From the NCBI GenBank assembly GCA_012959695.1, contig DUCS01000027.1, forward strand, positions 34,858 through 98,857: DNA of 64,000 nt. The letters are read 5' to 3'. This stretch comes from Cycloclasticus sp. (GTDB lineage Bacteria; Pseudomonadota; Gammaproteobacteria; Methylococcales; Cycloclasticaceae). The notes beneath the pieces were generated by a model. That model did no database searches, was not told the origin of the DNA, and saw nothing but the letters and a program-made list of their open reading frames with translations. The position numbers were made by a program, and so were the translations under genes. Positions 1-10,569 of this stretch are shown here, piece by piece (position 1 is the first letter of the stretch; each line of letters begins with the position of its first letter).

Positions 1-148
1 CGAGCTCAGTTAAGGCAGGTTGTCCTGTTTGTACAATAGCGTGTGAAATTTCATCAGCATCGACAACGGGTACATTCTTCTCTTTGAATAATTGGCTTAC
101 CGTCGTTTTGCCACAGCCAATACCGCCGGTTAAACCAATGGTTAGCAT
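1..148 (-). CDS. coaE: Dephospho-CoA kinase, N-terminal part (runs off window edge)
   Basis: Reverse-strand translation MLTIGLTGGIGCGKTTVSQLFKEKNVPVVDADEISHAIVQTGQPALTEL; P-loop GGIGCGKT; adjacent to pilD as is common. Confidence 0.9.
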   Translation of the reverse strand, partial: MLTIGLTGGIGCGKTTVSQLFKEKNVPVVDADEISHAIVQTGQPALTEL

Positions 149-154
149 GGGTGA

Positions 155-1030
155 TTACAAGCCAACGAATTGTAGATAAGCGTGGTTGATTTGGTTACCC
201 CAGATTAGAGCAATAAACCCAGCAATCGATAAATAGGGCCCAAAGGGAATGGGCACGTTCTTATCGCGACCTTTAATCGCGATAAGTGAAAGGCCAATGA
301 TGGCACCAACAAAGGCCGATAGTATAATCACCAGCGGCAACATTTGCCATCCTAGAAAAGCACCTATAGCGGCAAGAAGTTTAAAATCACCGTAGCCCAT
401 GCCTTCTTTGCCGGTCGCCAGTTTGAAGAGCCAAAACACAGACCAAAGGGTCAAGTAGCCGGCTAAGGCGCCAATCAGCGCAACTTGCGGGGTGACAAAA
501 ACATTAAACAGGCTGATAAATAGCGCAAACCAAAGCAAAGGAAGCGTGATGTTGTCGGGTAATAATTGCGTGTCCAAGTCGATTAAAGTTAAGCAAATTA
601 ATACCCATGTGAAAAGTAAGGCTGCGCAAGTTTGTATGCTAACGCCAAATTGCATAGCGATAAGAATAGACAATATAGCGGTAATTAATTCTACAGAGGG
701 GTAGCGTATTGAAATGGATGCTTGGCAATTTTTACAACGCCCTCTTAGGAACAAGTAGCTCAAAACAGGGATGTTCTCAACCGCACTAATTTGCTGGTTG
801 CAAGTAGGACAGTGTGAACGTGGTTGGGATAAATTGAAAACCGCCGGTGAAATGCTGTCAGTTTCTTCTTGTTCTAGAAAGCTCAAACATTCTTGTCGCC
901 AGCTTCGTTGCAGCATAATCGGCAAGCGGTACACAACGACATTGAGAAAACTGCCGACGAGAAGGCCCAGTATGCCAACGGATAAGTATAAAAAAAGAGC
1001 GCTTTGTTCAAGCGCTTGAATTATGTTCAT
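155..1030 (-). CDS. pilD: Type IV prepilin peptidase / leader peptidase
   Basis: CPTCNQQIS...CKNC zinc motif, DLDTQLLPD and GYGDFKLLAAIGAFLG motifs of the A24 peptidase family. Confidence 0.93.
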   Translation of the reverse strand: MNIIQALEQSALFLYLSVGILGLLVGSFLNVVVYRLPIMLQRSWRQECLSFLEQEETDSISPAVFNLSQPRSHCPTCNQQISAVENIPVLSYLFLRGRCKNCQASISIRYPSVELITAILSILIAMQFGVSIQTCAALLFTWVLICLTLIDLDTQLLPDNITLPLLWFALFISLFNVFVTPQVALIGALAGYLTLWSVFWLFKLATGKEGMGYGDFKLLAAIGAFLGWQMLPLVIILSAFVGAIIGLSLIAIKGRDKNVPIPFGPYLSIAGFIALIWGNQINHAYLQFVGL

Positions 1031-1348
1031 GTGTAGAACAACCGTTTCCTTAAAGAACTTTACTTATAGAATCTAAAGAAACTAGCGAAAAAGTTGTTTC
1101 AAAACGTCAAAAGACGAGTTGAGGTGAGGTTTTATCATGTTTACGGCCCTATATTTTATTGTTTATTTATTTCGTGTTTCATATATATGATTCAATGCAC
1201 GATATATAGTTAATAATAGTCTGTTATTAGAGAAAATGAAACGTCATTTAAGTTATCTTCTAACAAGCATAAAATGAAACACATTAGGGTAAAGCGGTTA
1301 TATTTTTAACTACTTGTACCGTTTTGTTGATAGCAAAAGCCACCATGC

Positions 1349-1603
1349 TCAAGCGAAAACTAATTCGCGTAAGGTGTGGAGTAGTTCATTGCCGGTCATG
1401 TCGCTGAGGTAATAAGCGCTTAAGATGAGGTCTGGCACGCCCATTTTTATATAGTCTAAGGCTTCGCTTGCGGTGGTGACGGAATCAATTTTATCGATGG
1501 ACAAGCTGTTAAGTTCGCGTTCAATGATGCGCTGTTGGGTTCTCGATGGCTCAACAATAAGCACATTTAAATCGTTTAAGTGTATATCCATAAATCCTCG
1601 CAA
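1349..1603 (-). pseudogene. Truncated/degenerate response-regulator receiver domain
   Basis: NVLIVEPSRTQQRIIERELNSL...DLILSAYYLSDMTGNELLHTLREL resembles the first ~80 aa of a receiver; Asp replaced by Ala; C-terminal third missing. Confidence 0.6.
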
Positions 1604-1708
1604 TATTGTTTATTGTTTCAAGTTTAGTAGAAAATTTAAGTTTTACAGGAGAAATAAACGGTGTGTGAGTGATAAAATTTGCAACATAGTGAATGAGAGG
1701 GTTACGGA

Positions 1709-1915
1709 ATGAAAAAAGATGATGAATTAGCGCCGTCGTTTTGGCAAATGGTAGGCAGTACGATGTTGTCTTTTTTAGGTGTGTCGAAACAGTCGCGTAG
1801 GGAGCGTGATTTTAAATACGGAAACCCAAAGGTATTTATTGTTACCGGTTTTATAATGGCTTTTTTGTTTATTATGATAGTGGTTGGGATTGTGCAGTTG
1901 GTGCTGCCTAGTTGA
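1709..1915 (+). CDS. Small single-TM protein, DUF2970-like
   Basis: SFWQMVGSTMLSFLGVSKQSRRERDFKYGNP followed by one TM helix. Confidence 0.7.
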   Translation: MKKDDELAPSFWQMVGSTMLSFLGVSKQSRRERDFKYGNPKVFIVTGFIMAFLFIMIVVGIVQLVLPS

Positions 1916-2386
1916 TTAAATAATCCCCGCGTCTAGGCTGGCAGCGATGCAGGTGCCTAGCTCTTCACACTGTGCTGTGAATTCTTCTTTAAAATCTCCG
2001 CGACATGTTAGAACCTCTTGAACAATCCGCCACTTTAAGCCCGTTAGAATAGTTTCTAAAGCCCGTTTGGTGCCGGTTCCATCGTGCCCTGCGCGAATAA
2101 TAATGGCGCACGGCAAGCCTTGTTTTTCTTCTAAACAAGGGTAGTAAATGCGGTCAAAGAAGTCCTTCATCGCGCCGCTCATGTAGGCTAAATTTTCCGG
2201 GGTTAAAAGAATAATGGCGTCAGCCGTTAAAACATCCTCTGCCGTTGCTTGTAAGGGTGCAATAAGACGGGCTTGAACCGCTTCAATATCTGGATGTTGT
2301 GCGCCACGTAACACAGCATCTGCTAAGGCTTTTAAGTTTGGTGAGGGTGTGTGAGCAATGAGCAGTAAGTTTTTCTTTGTGGTCAT
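1916..2386 (-). CDS. Flavodoxin / NADPH-dependent FMN reductase family protein
   Basis: LLLIAHTPSPNLKALADAVLRGA...DAIILLTPENLAYMSGAMKDFFDRIYYPCLE. Confidence 0.8.
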   Translation of the reverse strand: MTTKKNLLLIAHTPSPNLKALADAVLRGAQHPDIEAVQARLIAPLQATAEDVLTADAIILLTPENLAYMSGAMKDFFDRIYYPCLEEKQGLPCAIIIRAGHDGTGTKRALETILTGLKWRIVQEVLTCRGDFKEEFTAQCEELGTCIAASLDAGII

Positions 2387-2515
2387 TGGTTTTAATCAGC
2401 GTTATAAGAAAGTATGTCGCCGTAAGAATAGCATTTAGACGTTGATGTTTTTTGATTACAGCAAAGTGAATTTCTTTGTTCGTTTAAATAATTAGATTTT
2501 AACCCCCATCCCAGC

Positions 2516-2536
2516 CTTCCCCCTGTGAGGGGGAAG
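2516..2536. repeat. REP-like palindrome
   Basis: cttccccctgtgagggggaag, a near-perfect hairpin; second hairpin tgagcttgtgaagctca at 2573-2589. Confidence 0.55.
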
Positions 2537-2645
2537 GGGTGGAGCCTGCCATTACAGTGAGTAGCATAATGCTGAGCTTGTGAAGCTCAACAGAGGCCGT
2601 GTAAATGCTGAAGCAGTTCCCAAATTTGCGAAGCTCAGAAAGATA

Positions 2646-5411
2646 TTATAAAGATGCTATTTTTTCTTTTTGCTCGTTCAGGTTATTTAGCTTTGATGAA
2701 ATGTCTGCTTGCTTTGCTTTTTCTTTTTCCACAACGGCTGCGGGTGCTTTGTCTACAAACGAGGCGTTGGATAATTTGCCGCTAATTCTTGAGTTTTCTT
2801 TCTCTAACTTTTCGATCTCTTTGTTAAGGCGCTCCAGCTCGGCATCTTTGTCGATTAATCCTGCCATTGGAATAAGTACTTGCATATCTCCTACTAGCGC
2901 TGTTGCAGACTGTGGCGCTTCATCGGTTGCTGATAAGGTAGTAATGGATTCCAAACGTGCTAATTTTTCGAGTAAGTGCTTATTATCATTAAGTCGTTGT
3001 TGGTCATCAGTTGAGCTGTTGTTAAGTAAAACAGGCAGTGGCTTGTTGGGTGCGATGTTCATTTCGCCGCGAATTTTACGAATACCCATTACAAAATTCA
3101 TTACCCAATTCATATCTGTTTCGGCTTTGGCTGATATTTTGTTATCGTCGGGTTTGGGATAGGCTTGCAACATGATGGTATCGCCTGACTTGCCGGCCAT
3201 TGGGGCGATTTGTTGCCAAATTTCTTCAGTAATAAACGGCATAATGGGGTGTAATAAACGAAGCACGGCTTCGAGTACGCGGACTAAAGTTTGGCGCGTG
3301 CCTCTTTTTTGTTCGCCGCTGCTGTTTTCGTCCATTAATATGGGTTTTGACAGTTCTAAATACCAGTCACAATATTCGTTCCATAGAAATTCGTACAGTG
3401 AGTGAGCGGCTAAATCGAAACGGTATTTTTCGATAGAGGCGATAACACTGGCTTCGGTTTTCTGTAGGCGCGAAACAATCCATTGATCCGGCAGGCTGTA
3501 TTCGCAAACTTCATTACCAAGGCCGGTATCTTCGCCTTCGGTGTTCATCAACACGTAACGCGTGGCGTTCCATAGTTTATTGCAGAAGTTTCTATTGCCT
3601 TCGATACGATTTAGGTCAAAACGGATGTCGCGTCCGGTTGAAGCCAGTGACGCGAAAGTGAAGCGTAATGCATCGGTGCCAAAAGCGGGGATGCCGTCGG
3701 GAAAGTGTTTACGCGTATCCTTATCGATCTTTTTCGCCATTTTAGGTTGCATTAAACCTTTGGTGCGCTTTTCCAATAGTGCCTCTAAGGTAATGCCGTC
3801 TATGAGATCAATCGGATCAAGCACATTGCCTTTGGATTTGGACATTTTTTGCCCTTCGGCGTCACGCACAAGGCCGTGAATGTAAATTTCTTTGAACGGC
3901 ACATTGTCCATAAACTTAAGTCCCATCATGATCATTCTGGCAACCCAGAAGAAGATGATGTCGAAACCAGTAACCAACACGCTGGTTGGATAGAAGGTAT
4001 CAAGCTCTGGTGTTTTATCGGGCCAACCTAAGGTTGAAAATGGCCACAAGGCGGATGAAAACCAAGTATCAAGAACGTCTTCATCTTGCGTCAGTACGAG
4101 GTCGTCGGCCAGTTGGTTTTTCTGGCGCACTTCGGTTTCGTTTCTGCCTACGTAAATGTTGCCATCAACGTCGTACCAGGCGGGGATGCGGTGTCCCCAC
4201 CAAATTTGCCGGGAGATACACCAGTCCTGAATATCGTTCATCCAGTTGTAGTAGGTTTTGTCCCAATTTTCAGGCACAAATTTAATTTTGCCGCTTTTAA
4301 CCGCTTCAATGGCTGGTTCGGCTAATGGCTTGGCTTTTACAAACCATTGGTCGGTGAGCAAAGGTTCAATAATAACGCCGGAGCGGTCGCCGCGTGGAAT
4401 CATGAGCTTGTGATCTTCGACCTTGACCAGCAAGCCTAAGGCGTCTAAATCGCTAACAATTTGTTTGCGGGCCTCAACACGGTCTAAACCTCGGTAAGCT
4501 TTAGGCATTTCGTCATTAATGCTTGCGTCAACAGTGAAAATGTTAATAAGTGGCATATCGTGACGTTGGCCGACTTCGTAATCGTTAAAGTCATGCGCAG
4601 GAGTTATTTTTACGCAACCCGTGCCAAACTCTGGGTCTACGTAATCATTGGCAATAATCGGAATTTCTCGGTTGCATAAAGGTAAGGCAACGGTCTTTCC
4701 AATTAAGTGCTGATAACGTTCGTCATTTGGGTGAACAGCTACGCAGGCATCACCCAGCATGGTTTCTGGACGCGTGGTAGCAACCACAAGTTCGCCGCTG
4801 CCATCGGTTAGTGGGTAGCGCATATGCCACATATGGCCTTGTTCTTCTTGCGATATTACTTCAAGGTCTGATACGGCGGTGTGTAGTTTAGGGTCCCAAT
4901 TTACGAGACGTTTACCACGGTAAATTAGGCCTTCTTCATGCAATTTAACAAAGACTTCATTGACCGCTTTGGATAAACCTTCATCCATTGTAAAACGTTC
5001 GCGTGACCAATCTAGCGAGGTGCCCATACGGCGTAGTTGTTGAGTAATGGTGTTGCCAGATTCTTCTTTCCAATCCCAAATGCGCTCGACGAATTTCTCG
5101 CGGCCTAGATCGTGGCGTGTTTTACCTTCAGCATTAAGCTGGCGTTCTACCACCATTTGAGTGGCGATGCCTGCATGGTCACTGCCTGCTTGCCATAACG
5201 TGTTGTTGCCTTGCATACGGTGGTAACGGGTGAGCGAATCCATGATGGTGTCTTGAAAGGCGTGCCCCATGTGTAAACTACCGGTGACATTTGGCGGTGG
5301 AATCATGATGCAGTAAGCATTGTCTCCGCCCTGAGGTTCAAAGTAACCTTGTTGCTCCCATTGATCGTACCAGCGGGATTCTATGTTGTGTGGGGCGTAT
5401 GTTTTTTCCAT
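2646..5411 (-). CDS. valS: Valyl-tRNA synthetase
   Basis: [15 protein letters not shown] and KMSKSKGN signature motifs, full length with C-terminal coiled coil. Confidence 0.98.
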   Translation of the reverse strand: MEKTYAPHNIESRWYDQWEQQGYFEPQGGDNAYCIMIPPPNVTGSLHMGHAFQDTIMDSLTRYHRMQGNNTLWQAGSDHAGIATQMVVERQLNAEGKTRHDLGREKFVERIWDWKEESGNTITQQLRRMGTSLDWSRERFTMDEGLSKAVNEVFVKLHEEGLIYRGKRLVNWDPKLHTAVSDLEVISQEEQGHMWHMRYPLTDGSGELVVATTRPETMLGDACVAVHPNDERYQHLIGKTVALPLCNREIPIIANDYVDPEFGTGCVKITPAHDFNDYEVGQRHDMPLINIFTVDASINDEMPKAYRGLDRVEARKQIVSDLDALGLLVKVEDHKLMIPRGDRSGVIIEPLLTDQWFVKAKPLAEPAIEAVKSGKIKFVPENWDKTYYNWMNDIQDWCISRQIWWGHRIPAWYDVDGNIYVGRNETEVRQKNQLADDLVLTQDEDVLDTWFSSALWPFSTLGWPDKTPELDTFYPTSVLVTGFDIIFFWVARMIMMGLKFMDNVPFKEIYIHGLVRDAEGQKMSKSKGNVLDPIDLIDGITLEALLEKRTKGLMQPKMAKKIDKDTRKHFPDGIPAFGTDALRFTFASLASTGRDIRFDLNRIEGNRNFCNKLWNATRYVLMNTEGEDTGLGNEVCEYSLPDQWIVSRLQKTEASVIASIEKYRFDLAAHSLYEFLWNEYCDWYLELSKPILMDENSSGEQKRGTRQTLVRVLEAVLRLLHPIMPFITEEIWQQIAPMAGKSGDTIMLQAYPKPDDNKISAKAETDMNWVMNFVMGIRKIRGEMNIAPNKPLPVLLNNSSTDDQQRLNDNKHLLEKLARLESITTLSATDEAPQSATALVGDMQVLIPMAGLIDKDAELERLNKEIEKLEKENSRISGKLSNASFVDKAPAAVVEKEKAKQADISSKLNNLNEQKEKIASL

Positions 5412-5580
5412 CTTGAAAGCTTAATCGTTGATTTTAAAGGCGGTATTATAGCTTTGTTGATGGGGTTGAGGGTATTGGTGAGCAAGTTTTCTTGCTTGAA
5501 AATGGTTCAAAAGACAGATGGTCGTCCATTGTGATTTAATTGGCTGTGTATATAAATGTAGTTTTCGCTGCCGCTAGGGC

Positions 5581-5613
5581 GTTACTTTCTTTTTACGACA
5601 AAAAGAAAGTAAC
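5581..5613. repeat. Perfect 14-bp inverted repeat (5-nt loop)
   Basis: gttactttcttttt-acgac-aaaaagaaagtaac. Confidence 0.75.
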
Positions 5614-5931
5614 CAAAGAAAAGGTCGCCTAAATCGCAGGAATTAATTTTTTTTCGGGTTCGCGCTAAACTCGCTATGCTCAAACAAAGCGCTCTCTTAT
5701 CCGAAAAACAATTAATTTCTAACGCGATAAAAGGGGAAGGTAAGTCAAAATTTCTTGCTACAAGGGTTTTGATTTTAATCCCCCTCTTAATCTCACTGAA
5801 AATAAGCAATTAAAATAGGGCTTTCTGCTGTGGTTGTGTGAGCATGCTGTTTGCGAGTTCCATAGCAGCTATTTTCATTGTTTATTTGAAGGAACCCTTT
5901 AGGGTGAGAGTAAATGGGTGGCATTTTTCTG

Positions 5932-5965
5932 GTTACTCTTTTGTTGCTACTGACAAAAGAGTCAC
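5932..5965. repeat. Second, related inverted repeat
   Basis: gttactcttttg-ttgctactga-caaaagagtcac (12-bp arms, one mismatch). Confidence 0.65.
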
Positions 5966-6101
5966 TCGACCTTTAGGGCGAAACCCTAGCTATCAAATTA
6001 CGTTTCTTTTAAAACTTGTGAATGTCTCGATAAAAACTGTAGTGGTCTAATGATTTTGGACACCAACCTAGGTGGTAAAATCCACCTAACAGAGGTGTTT
6101 A

Positions 6102-6370
6102 ATGACAACAAAACGAAGAACGTTCAGCCCTGAATTCAAACGAGAAGCTGTCGAATTAGTACTGGATCAATCATACAGCCATCTCCAAGCCTGTGAAGCG
6201 TTAGGTGTTGGTGAAACAGCATTAAGGCGCTGGGTTATTCAGCTCGCATCTGAGCGCAGTGGAATTACGCCTAAAACGAAGGCTCTAACGCCAGATCAAC
6301 AGCGAATACAAATGCTTGAGAAACGTGTTAAAAGGTTGGAGTTAGAAAAGAAAATATTAAAAAAGGCTAC
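6102..6370 (+). pseudogene. IS3-family OrfA (HTH), interrupted; remaining C-terminal codons lie at 7594-7626
   Basis: MTTKRRTFSPEFKREAVELVLDQSYSHLQACEALGVGETALRRWV; joining 6370 to 7594 restores ...ILKKATALLMSDEMLR*. Confidence 0.9.
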
Positions 6371-7591
6371 TGTAGATTTAACTTGTCAATGCAACACTCT
6401 TTTCAATTACCTGTTTCGGTGTTTTAAATTTAAGCGTTTTCCTCGGACGGTTATTTAATTGATCCGCGACTGTATTGAGCGTTTTCTGTGAATGCACAGA
6501 CAAGCATGTCTTTTTAGGAAAGTATTGTCGAATAAGGGAATTAGTATTTTCATTAGTACCTCGCTGCCAAGGGCTCTGAGGGTCACAAAAATACACGGGC
6601 ATATCAGTATGGGCTGTAAACTCAGAGTGCTTAGCCAGCTCCATGCCACGATCCCAAGTCAATGTTCGTCTTAATTGAGCTGGTAATTCTTTAAACCTCT
6701 CTGTTAACGCATGATTTACTGATGCAGAATCCTTCCCTTTAAGTTTCAAGATGATGGTGTAGCGTGATTTCCTATCTACAAGGGTCGCTATATGAGAGTT
6801 TTGGGAGCCTGATACCAAATCACCTTCCCAATGACCTATAGATCGACGGCTATCTATGTGTTTGGCTCGTTCATGAATAGAAACGCCATTGACGATATTT
6901 ATAGTTCCCCGCTCACCCTTGCGAGAATGTTTTTTTGATTGGCGAAGGCTATGGCTTCGTCGTAGATGTTTTGCTAACAGGTGGTTCAAAGCAGCTCTGT
7001 TACGAAAATAAATGGTTTTGTATATTGTTTCTGCTGATATTTGCATCGACTTTCGTCGGGGCATTGTTTTTCCCAGCCATCCTGAGATTTGCTCTGGTGA
7101 CCACTTCAACTCAAGCTTTTCTAAAACAATACCCCTTAATTCAAGATTATATTCAAGTAAACATGGTTTGGGTCTTTTGGCCATTCGACTGGCACGGTTA
7201 TTAGCATCAACAGCTTTATAGTAGCGCCTGCCGCGATTACGTTGAACTTCTCTTGAAATAGTGGATGGTGATCGCCCTAAGAAAGCAGCAATCGCACGAA
7301 TACTCTTCTTTGCCGATAAGCCTACTCTTATCTCTTCTCGCTCAGCCATTGTTAGGTGTAGCGGTGCTCTTTTACGGTTTGGTGGCTTTATGCCCCCGGT
7401 GTCTCTTAATATAGTGAAAATGGTTCCAGGCTCCGAGTCTAAGATCGATGCTATTTTGCTAAACCCTACTCCCTTTTTCCATAAATCAAAAACAAACTCT
7501 TTTTCCTGCGTTGTAAACATACGTTTCATCCAAAAGATCTCCAATAACCAATGTTTTATCATGGTTGTTGCGTTGATCAGTTGAATCTACA
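6371..7591 (-). mobile_element. IS30-family insertion sequence
   Basis: Terminal IRs tgtagatttaacttgtcaatgcaaca / revcomp of tgttgcgttgatcagttgaatctaca; 2-bp duplication ac at 6369-6370 and 7592-7593. Confidence 0.92.
6378..7562 (-). CDS. IS30-family transposase
   Basis: HTH domain and DDE residues: IGHWEGDLVSG, LTWDRGMELAKH, PWQRGTNENTNSLIRQYFPK. Confidence 0.95.
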   Translation of the reverse strand: MIKHWLLEIFWMKRMFTTQEKEFVFDLWKKGVGFSKIASILDSEPGTIFTILRDTGGIKPPNRKRAPLHLTMAEREEIRVGLSAKKSIRAIAAFLGRSPSTISREVQRNRGRRYYKAVDANNRASRMAKRPKPCLLEYNLELRGIVLEKLELKWSPEQISGWLGKTMPRRKSMQISAETIYKTIYFRNRAALNHLLAKHLRRSHSLRQSKKHSRKGERGTINIVNGVSIHERAKHIDSRRSIGHWEGDLVSGSQNSHIATLVDRKSRYTIILKLKGKDSASVNHALTERFKELPAQLRRTLTWDRGMELAKHSEFTAHTDMPVYFCDPQSPWQRGTNENTNSLIRQYFPKKTCLSVHSQKTLNTVADQLNNRPRKTLKFKTPKQVIEKSVALTS

Positions 7592-7668
7592 ACCGCTCTC
7601 TTAATGTCGGACGAGATGCTACGATGACAATCGTATCCAATTTAAGAGAGCTGGCACCACTTATTTAG

Positions 7669-8487
<819 letters not shown>

Positions 8488-8563
8488 CCACTACAAACAA
8501 ATGAATGCCCTCGCGGCAGAAAAGACGTTAGATGATAAAAAAGAGCGGGATAAACGTTAGAAA

Positions 8564-8986
8564 CTAAATCTTGTGAGTCTGCAACGGATACCCACGATTT
8601 TTATAAAACTTAAACCGTTCTCGGCCAGCTTTTTTAATAGCTTCATTTTGATTAACAAGCTCTGCGAATCGTTCAAATCGTCCGAAGCAATCGGGTGTTT
8701 GTTGGGTGAGGTTAATCAATACATCATGAATATCTATAGGGTCGCCACTGTGGCTGATATAGACAGGGTTATTTTCGCAGTCATTGGCATCAATGGTATG
8801 CGGTACAAAACTGGTGGGCGAGAATGACCACAGCAAATCATCCAGCTTTTTAGACTGTTGTTCAGATTCGGTATGAATATAAACACGGTGCCCTTGTTTG
8901 CTGGCTTTTTGCGCTAAACGACAAGCAAAGATGTGCTGTTTGTCAATGTTGTCATCAGGTAAAACGTAAAAGTCTATTCGTGTCAT
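8564..8986 (-). CDS. holC: DNA polymerase III chi subunit
   Basis: MTRIDFYVLPDD...FACRLAQKASKQGHRVYIHTES...LDDLLWSFSPTSFVPH; next to pepA. Confidence 0.9.
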   Translation of the reverse strand: MTRIDFYVLPDDNIDKQHIFACRLAQKASKQGHRVYIHTESEQQSKKLDDLLWSFSPTSFVPHTIDANDCENNPVYISHSGDPIDIHDVLINLTQQTPDCFGRFERFAELVNQNEAIKKAGRERFKFYKNRGYPLQTHKI

Positions 8987-9003
8987 TGGTTTGTCTTAAA
9001 AGA

Positions 9004-10491
9004 TTAACAACGATCTAAAATGAATTGGCTGAGCATATGAACTGGGCGACCTGTTGCACCTTTATCAGCACCAGACTTCCATGCAGTGCCTGCGATGTCT
9101 AAATGCGCCCATTTGTAATCTTCGGTAAAGCGCGATAAGAAACATGCTGCGGTTATTGTGCCGCCAGTTGGCCCACCAATATTCGCGAGGTCTGCAAAGT
9201 TACTTTTTAATTGGGGGCGATACTCGTCCCATAGCGGCAATTGCCAAGCCTTGTCGCCTACTTTTATGCCAGCGCCCAACAGTTCGTTGGCCAGTTCGTC
9301 GTTATTACCCAATAAGCCAGTTGCGTGCTTGCCTAATGCGACAACGCAAGCGCCGGTTAATGTAGCGATATCAATCACTACGTCGGGCTTAAATTTAGCT
9401 GAATAGGTCAGTGCATCGCATAAAATAAGTCGGCCTTCGGCGTCGGTATTAAGGATCTCAATGGTGAGGCCTTTCATGCTGGTCACGATGTCGCCCGGCT
9501 TGTTGGCATCGCCATCGGGTAAATTTTCTGAAGACGGAACAACGCCCACCACGTTAATAGGTAAGTTTAATTCGGCGCACATTTGCATCACGCCAAATAC
9601 GCTGGCGCCGCCGCACATGTCGTATTTCATTTCATCCATGCCGGATGAGGGCTTGATGGAAATGCCGCCCGCATCAAAAGTGAGCCCTTTGCCAACAATG
9701 ACGATGGGTTTTTGAGATGCTGGGCCGCCTTTATGTTCCATAGTAATCAGCTTTGCAGGTTCGCGAGAGCCACGTGACACAGACAGTAGAGAGCCCATGC
9801 CCAGCTTTTCCATTTTTGCTTCATCAAGTACGGTGACTTTAAGTGATTTGTGTTCTTTGCCTAATGCTTTTGCGGTGTTAGCTAAGTACGTTGGTGTGCA
9901 GATGTTGCCGGGTAAATCAGCTAATTTTTTTGCGCTATCAACGCCGTTAGCAATACTGGTGGCAACGGTGGCTGCTTTGTCTATTGCTGCGGCAGAACTA
10001 TCGCCGGTTACTAACAGTTGGCATTTTTCTAAAGCATGTGCATCGGGTGCGGATGTGGTTAATGTCTCTGTATATTGATACAGCGCTTCGCGAGATTTAA
10101 GGACCAATTGGCGCACTTTCCAATCATCATTTTTATTAATCACGTCAACGGTAAGTAGAGCGGAACAAATGGATTTAATGGGCAAGCGTTTAAGTGCGTT
10201 GATGGATGCGCTTGAGGCTTTATTAAAGTCCACATCGGTTGTTTTTCCTTGCTCGCCAACACCAACAAGAAGAATGCGTTTCGTTTTGCTGCCTACCGGC
10301 ATTTGTAATAACAAGGTGTTACCGGCCTTGCCTGTTGCGTCGCCTTGTTTTAAAATAGCAGCAATTTGTTTATTGTGGGCGTTGTCGAATGCGTTAGTTA
10401 CATCGGACTGCTTGCCTTTGCTGAAAACCGGCAAGATTAAACACGGTGTTGAAAGTTTATCTATTTGACCCTTTTTTGAAACAAATTGCAT
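9004..10491 (-). CDS. pepA: Leucyl aminopeptidase (M17)
   Basis: VGKGLTFDAGGISIKPSSGMDEMKYDMCGGA and NTDAEGRLILCDAL signatures. Confidence 0.97.
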   Translation of the reverse strand: MQFVSKKGQIDKLSTPCLILPVFSKGKQSDVTNAFDNAHNKQIAAILKQGDATGKAGNTLLLQMPVGSKTKRILLVGVGEQGKTTDVDFNKASSASINALKRLPIKSICSALLTVDVINKNDDWKVRQLVLKSREALYQYTETLTTSAPDAHALEKCQLLVTGDSSAAAIDKAATVATSIANGVDSAKKLADLPGNICTPTYLANTAKALGKEHKSLKVTVLDEAKMEKLGMGSLLSVSRGSREPAKLITMEHKGGPASQKPIVIVGKGLTFDAGGISIKPSSGMDEMKYDMCGGASVFGVMQMCAELNLPINVVGVVPSSENLPDGDANKPGDIVTSMKGLTIEILNTDAEGRLILCDALTYSAKFKPDVVIDIATLTGACVVALGKHATGLLGNNDELANELLGAGIKVGDKAWQLPLWDEYRPQLKSNFADLANIGGPTGGTITAACFLSRFTEDYKWAHLDIAGTAWKSGADKGATGRPVHMLSQFILDRC

Positions 10492-10569
10492 GGTGCGACC
10501 CTTGTGATTAGTAATGTTTTTATGCGGCTTTTCCGTTAGGATACGGGAACATATTCCGCGTAGATTTAA

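Noticed and set aside
4086-4325. Small + strand ORFs opposite valS (e.g. 3562-3879, 3986-4285, 4086-4325)
   Set aside because: Antisense shadow ORFs within a strongly coding valS frame; no recognisable motifs
5582-5809. 75-aa minus-strand ORF
   Set aside because: Overlaps the perfect inverted repeat and low-complexity sequence; translation shows no coding character
6935-7204. Plus-strand hydrophobic ORFs inside the IS30 element
   Set aside because: Antisense to the IS30 transposase; no independent support
8501-8560. Mini-ORF MNALAAEKTLDDKKERDKR between the IS3 right end and holC
   Set aside because: Only 19 aa; could be a relic of an interrupted gene but the restored left flank has a stop just upstream in the same frame
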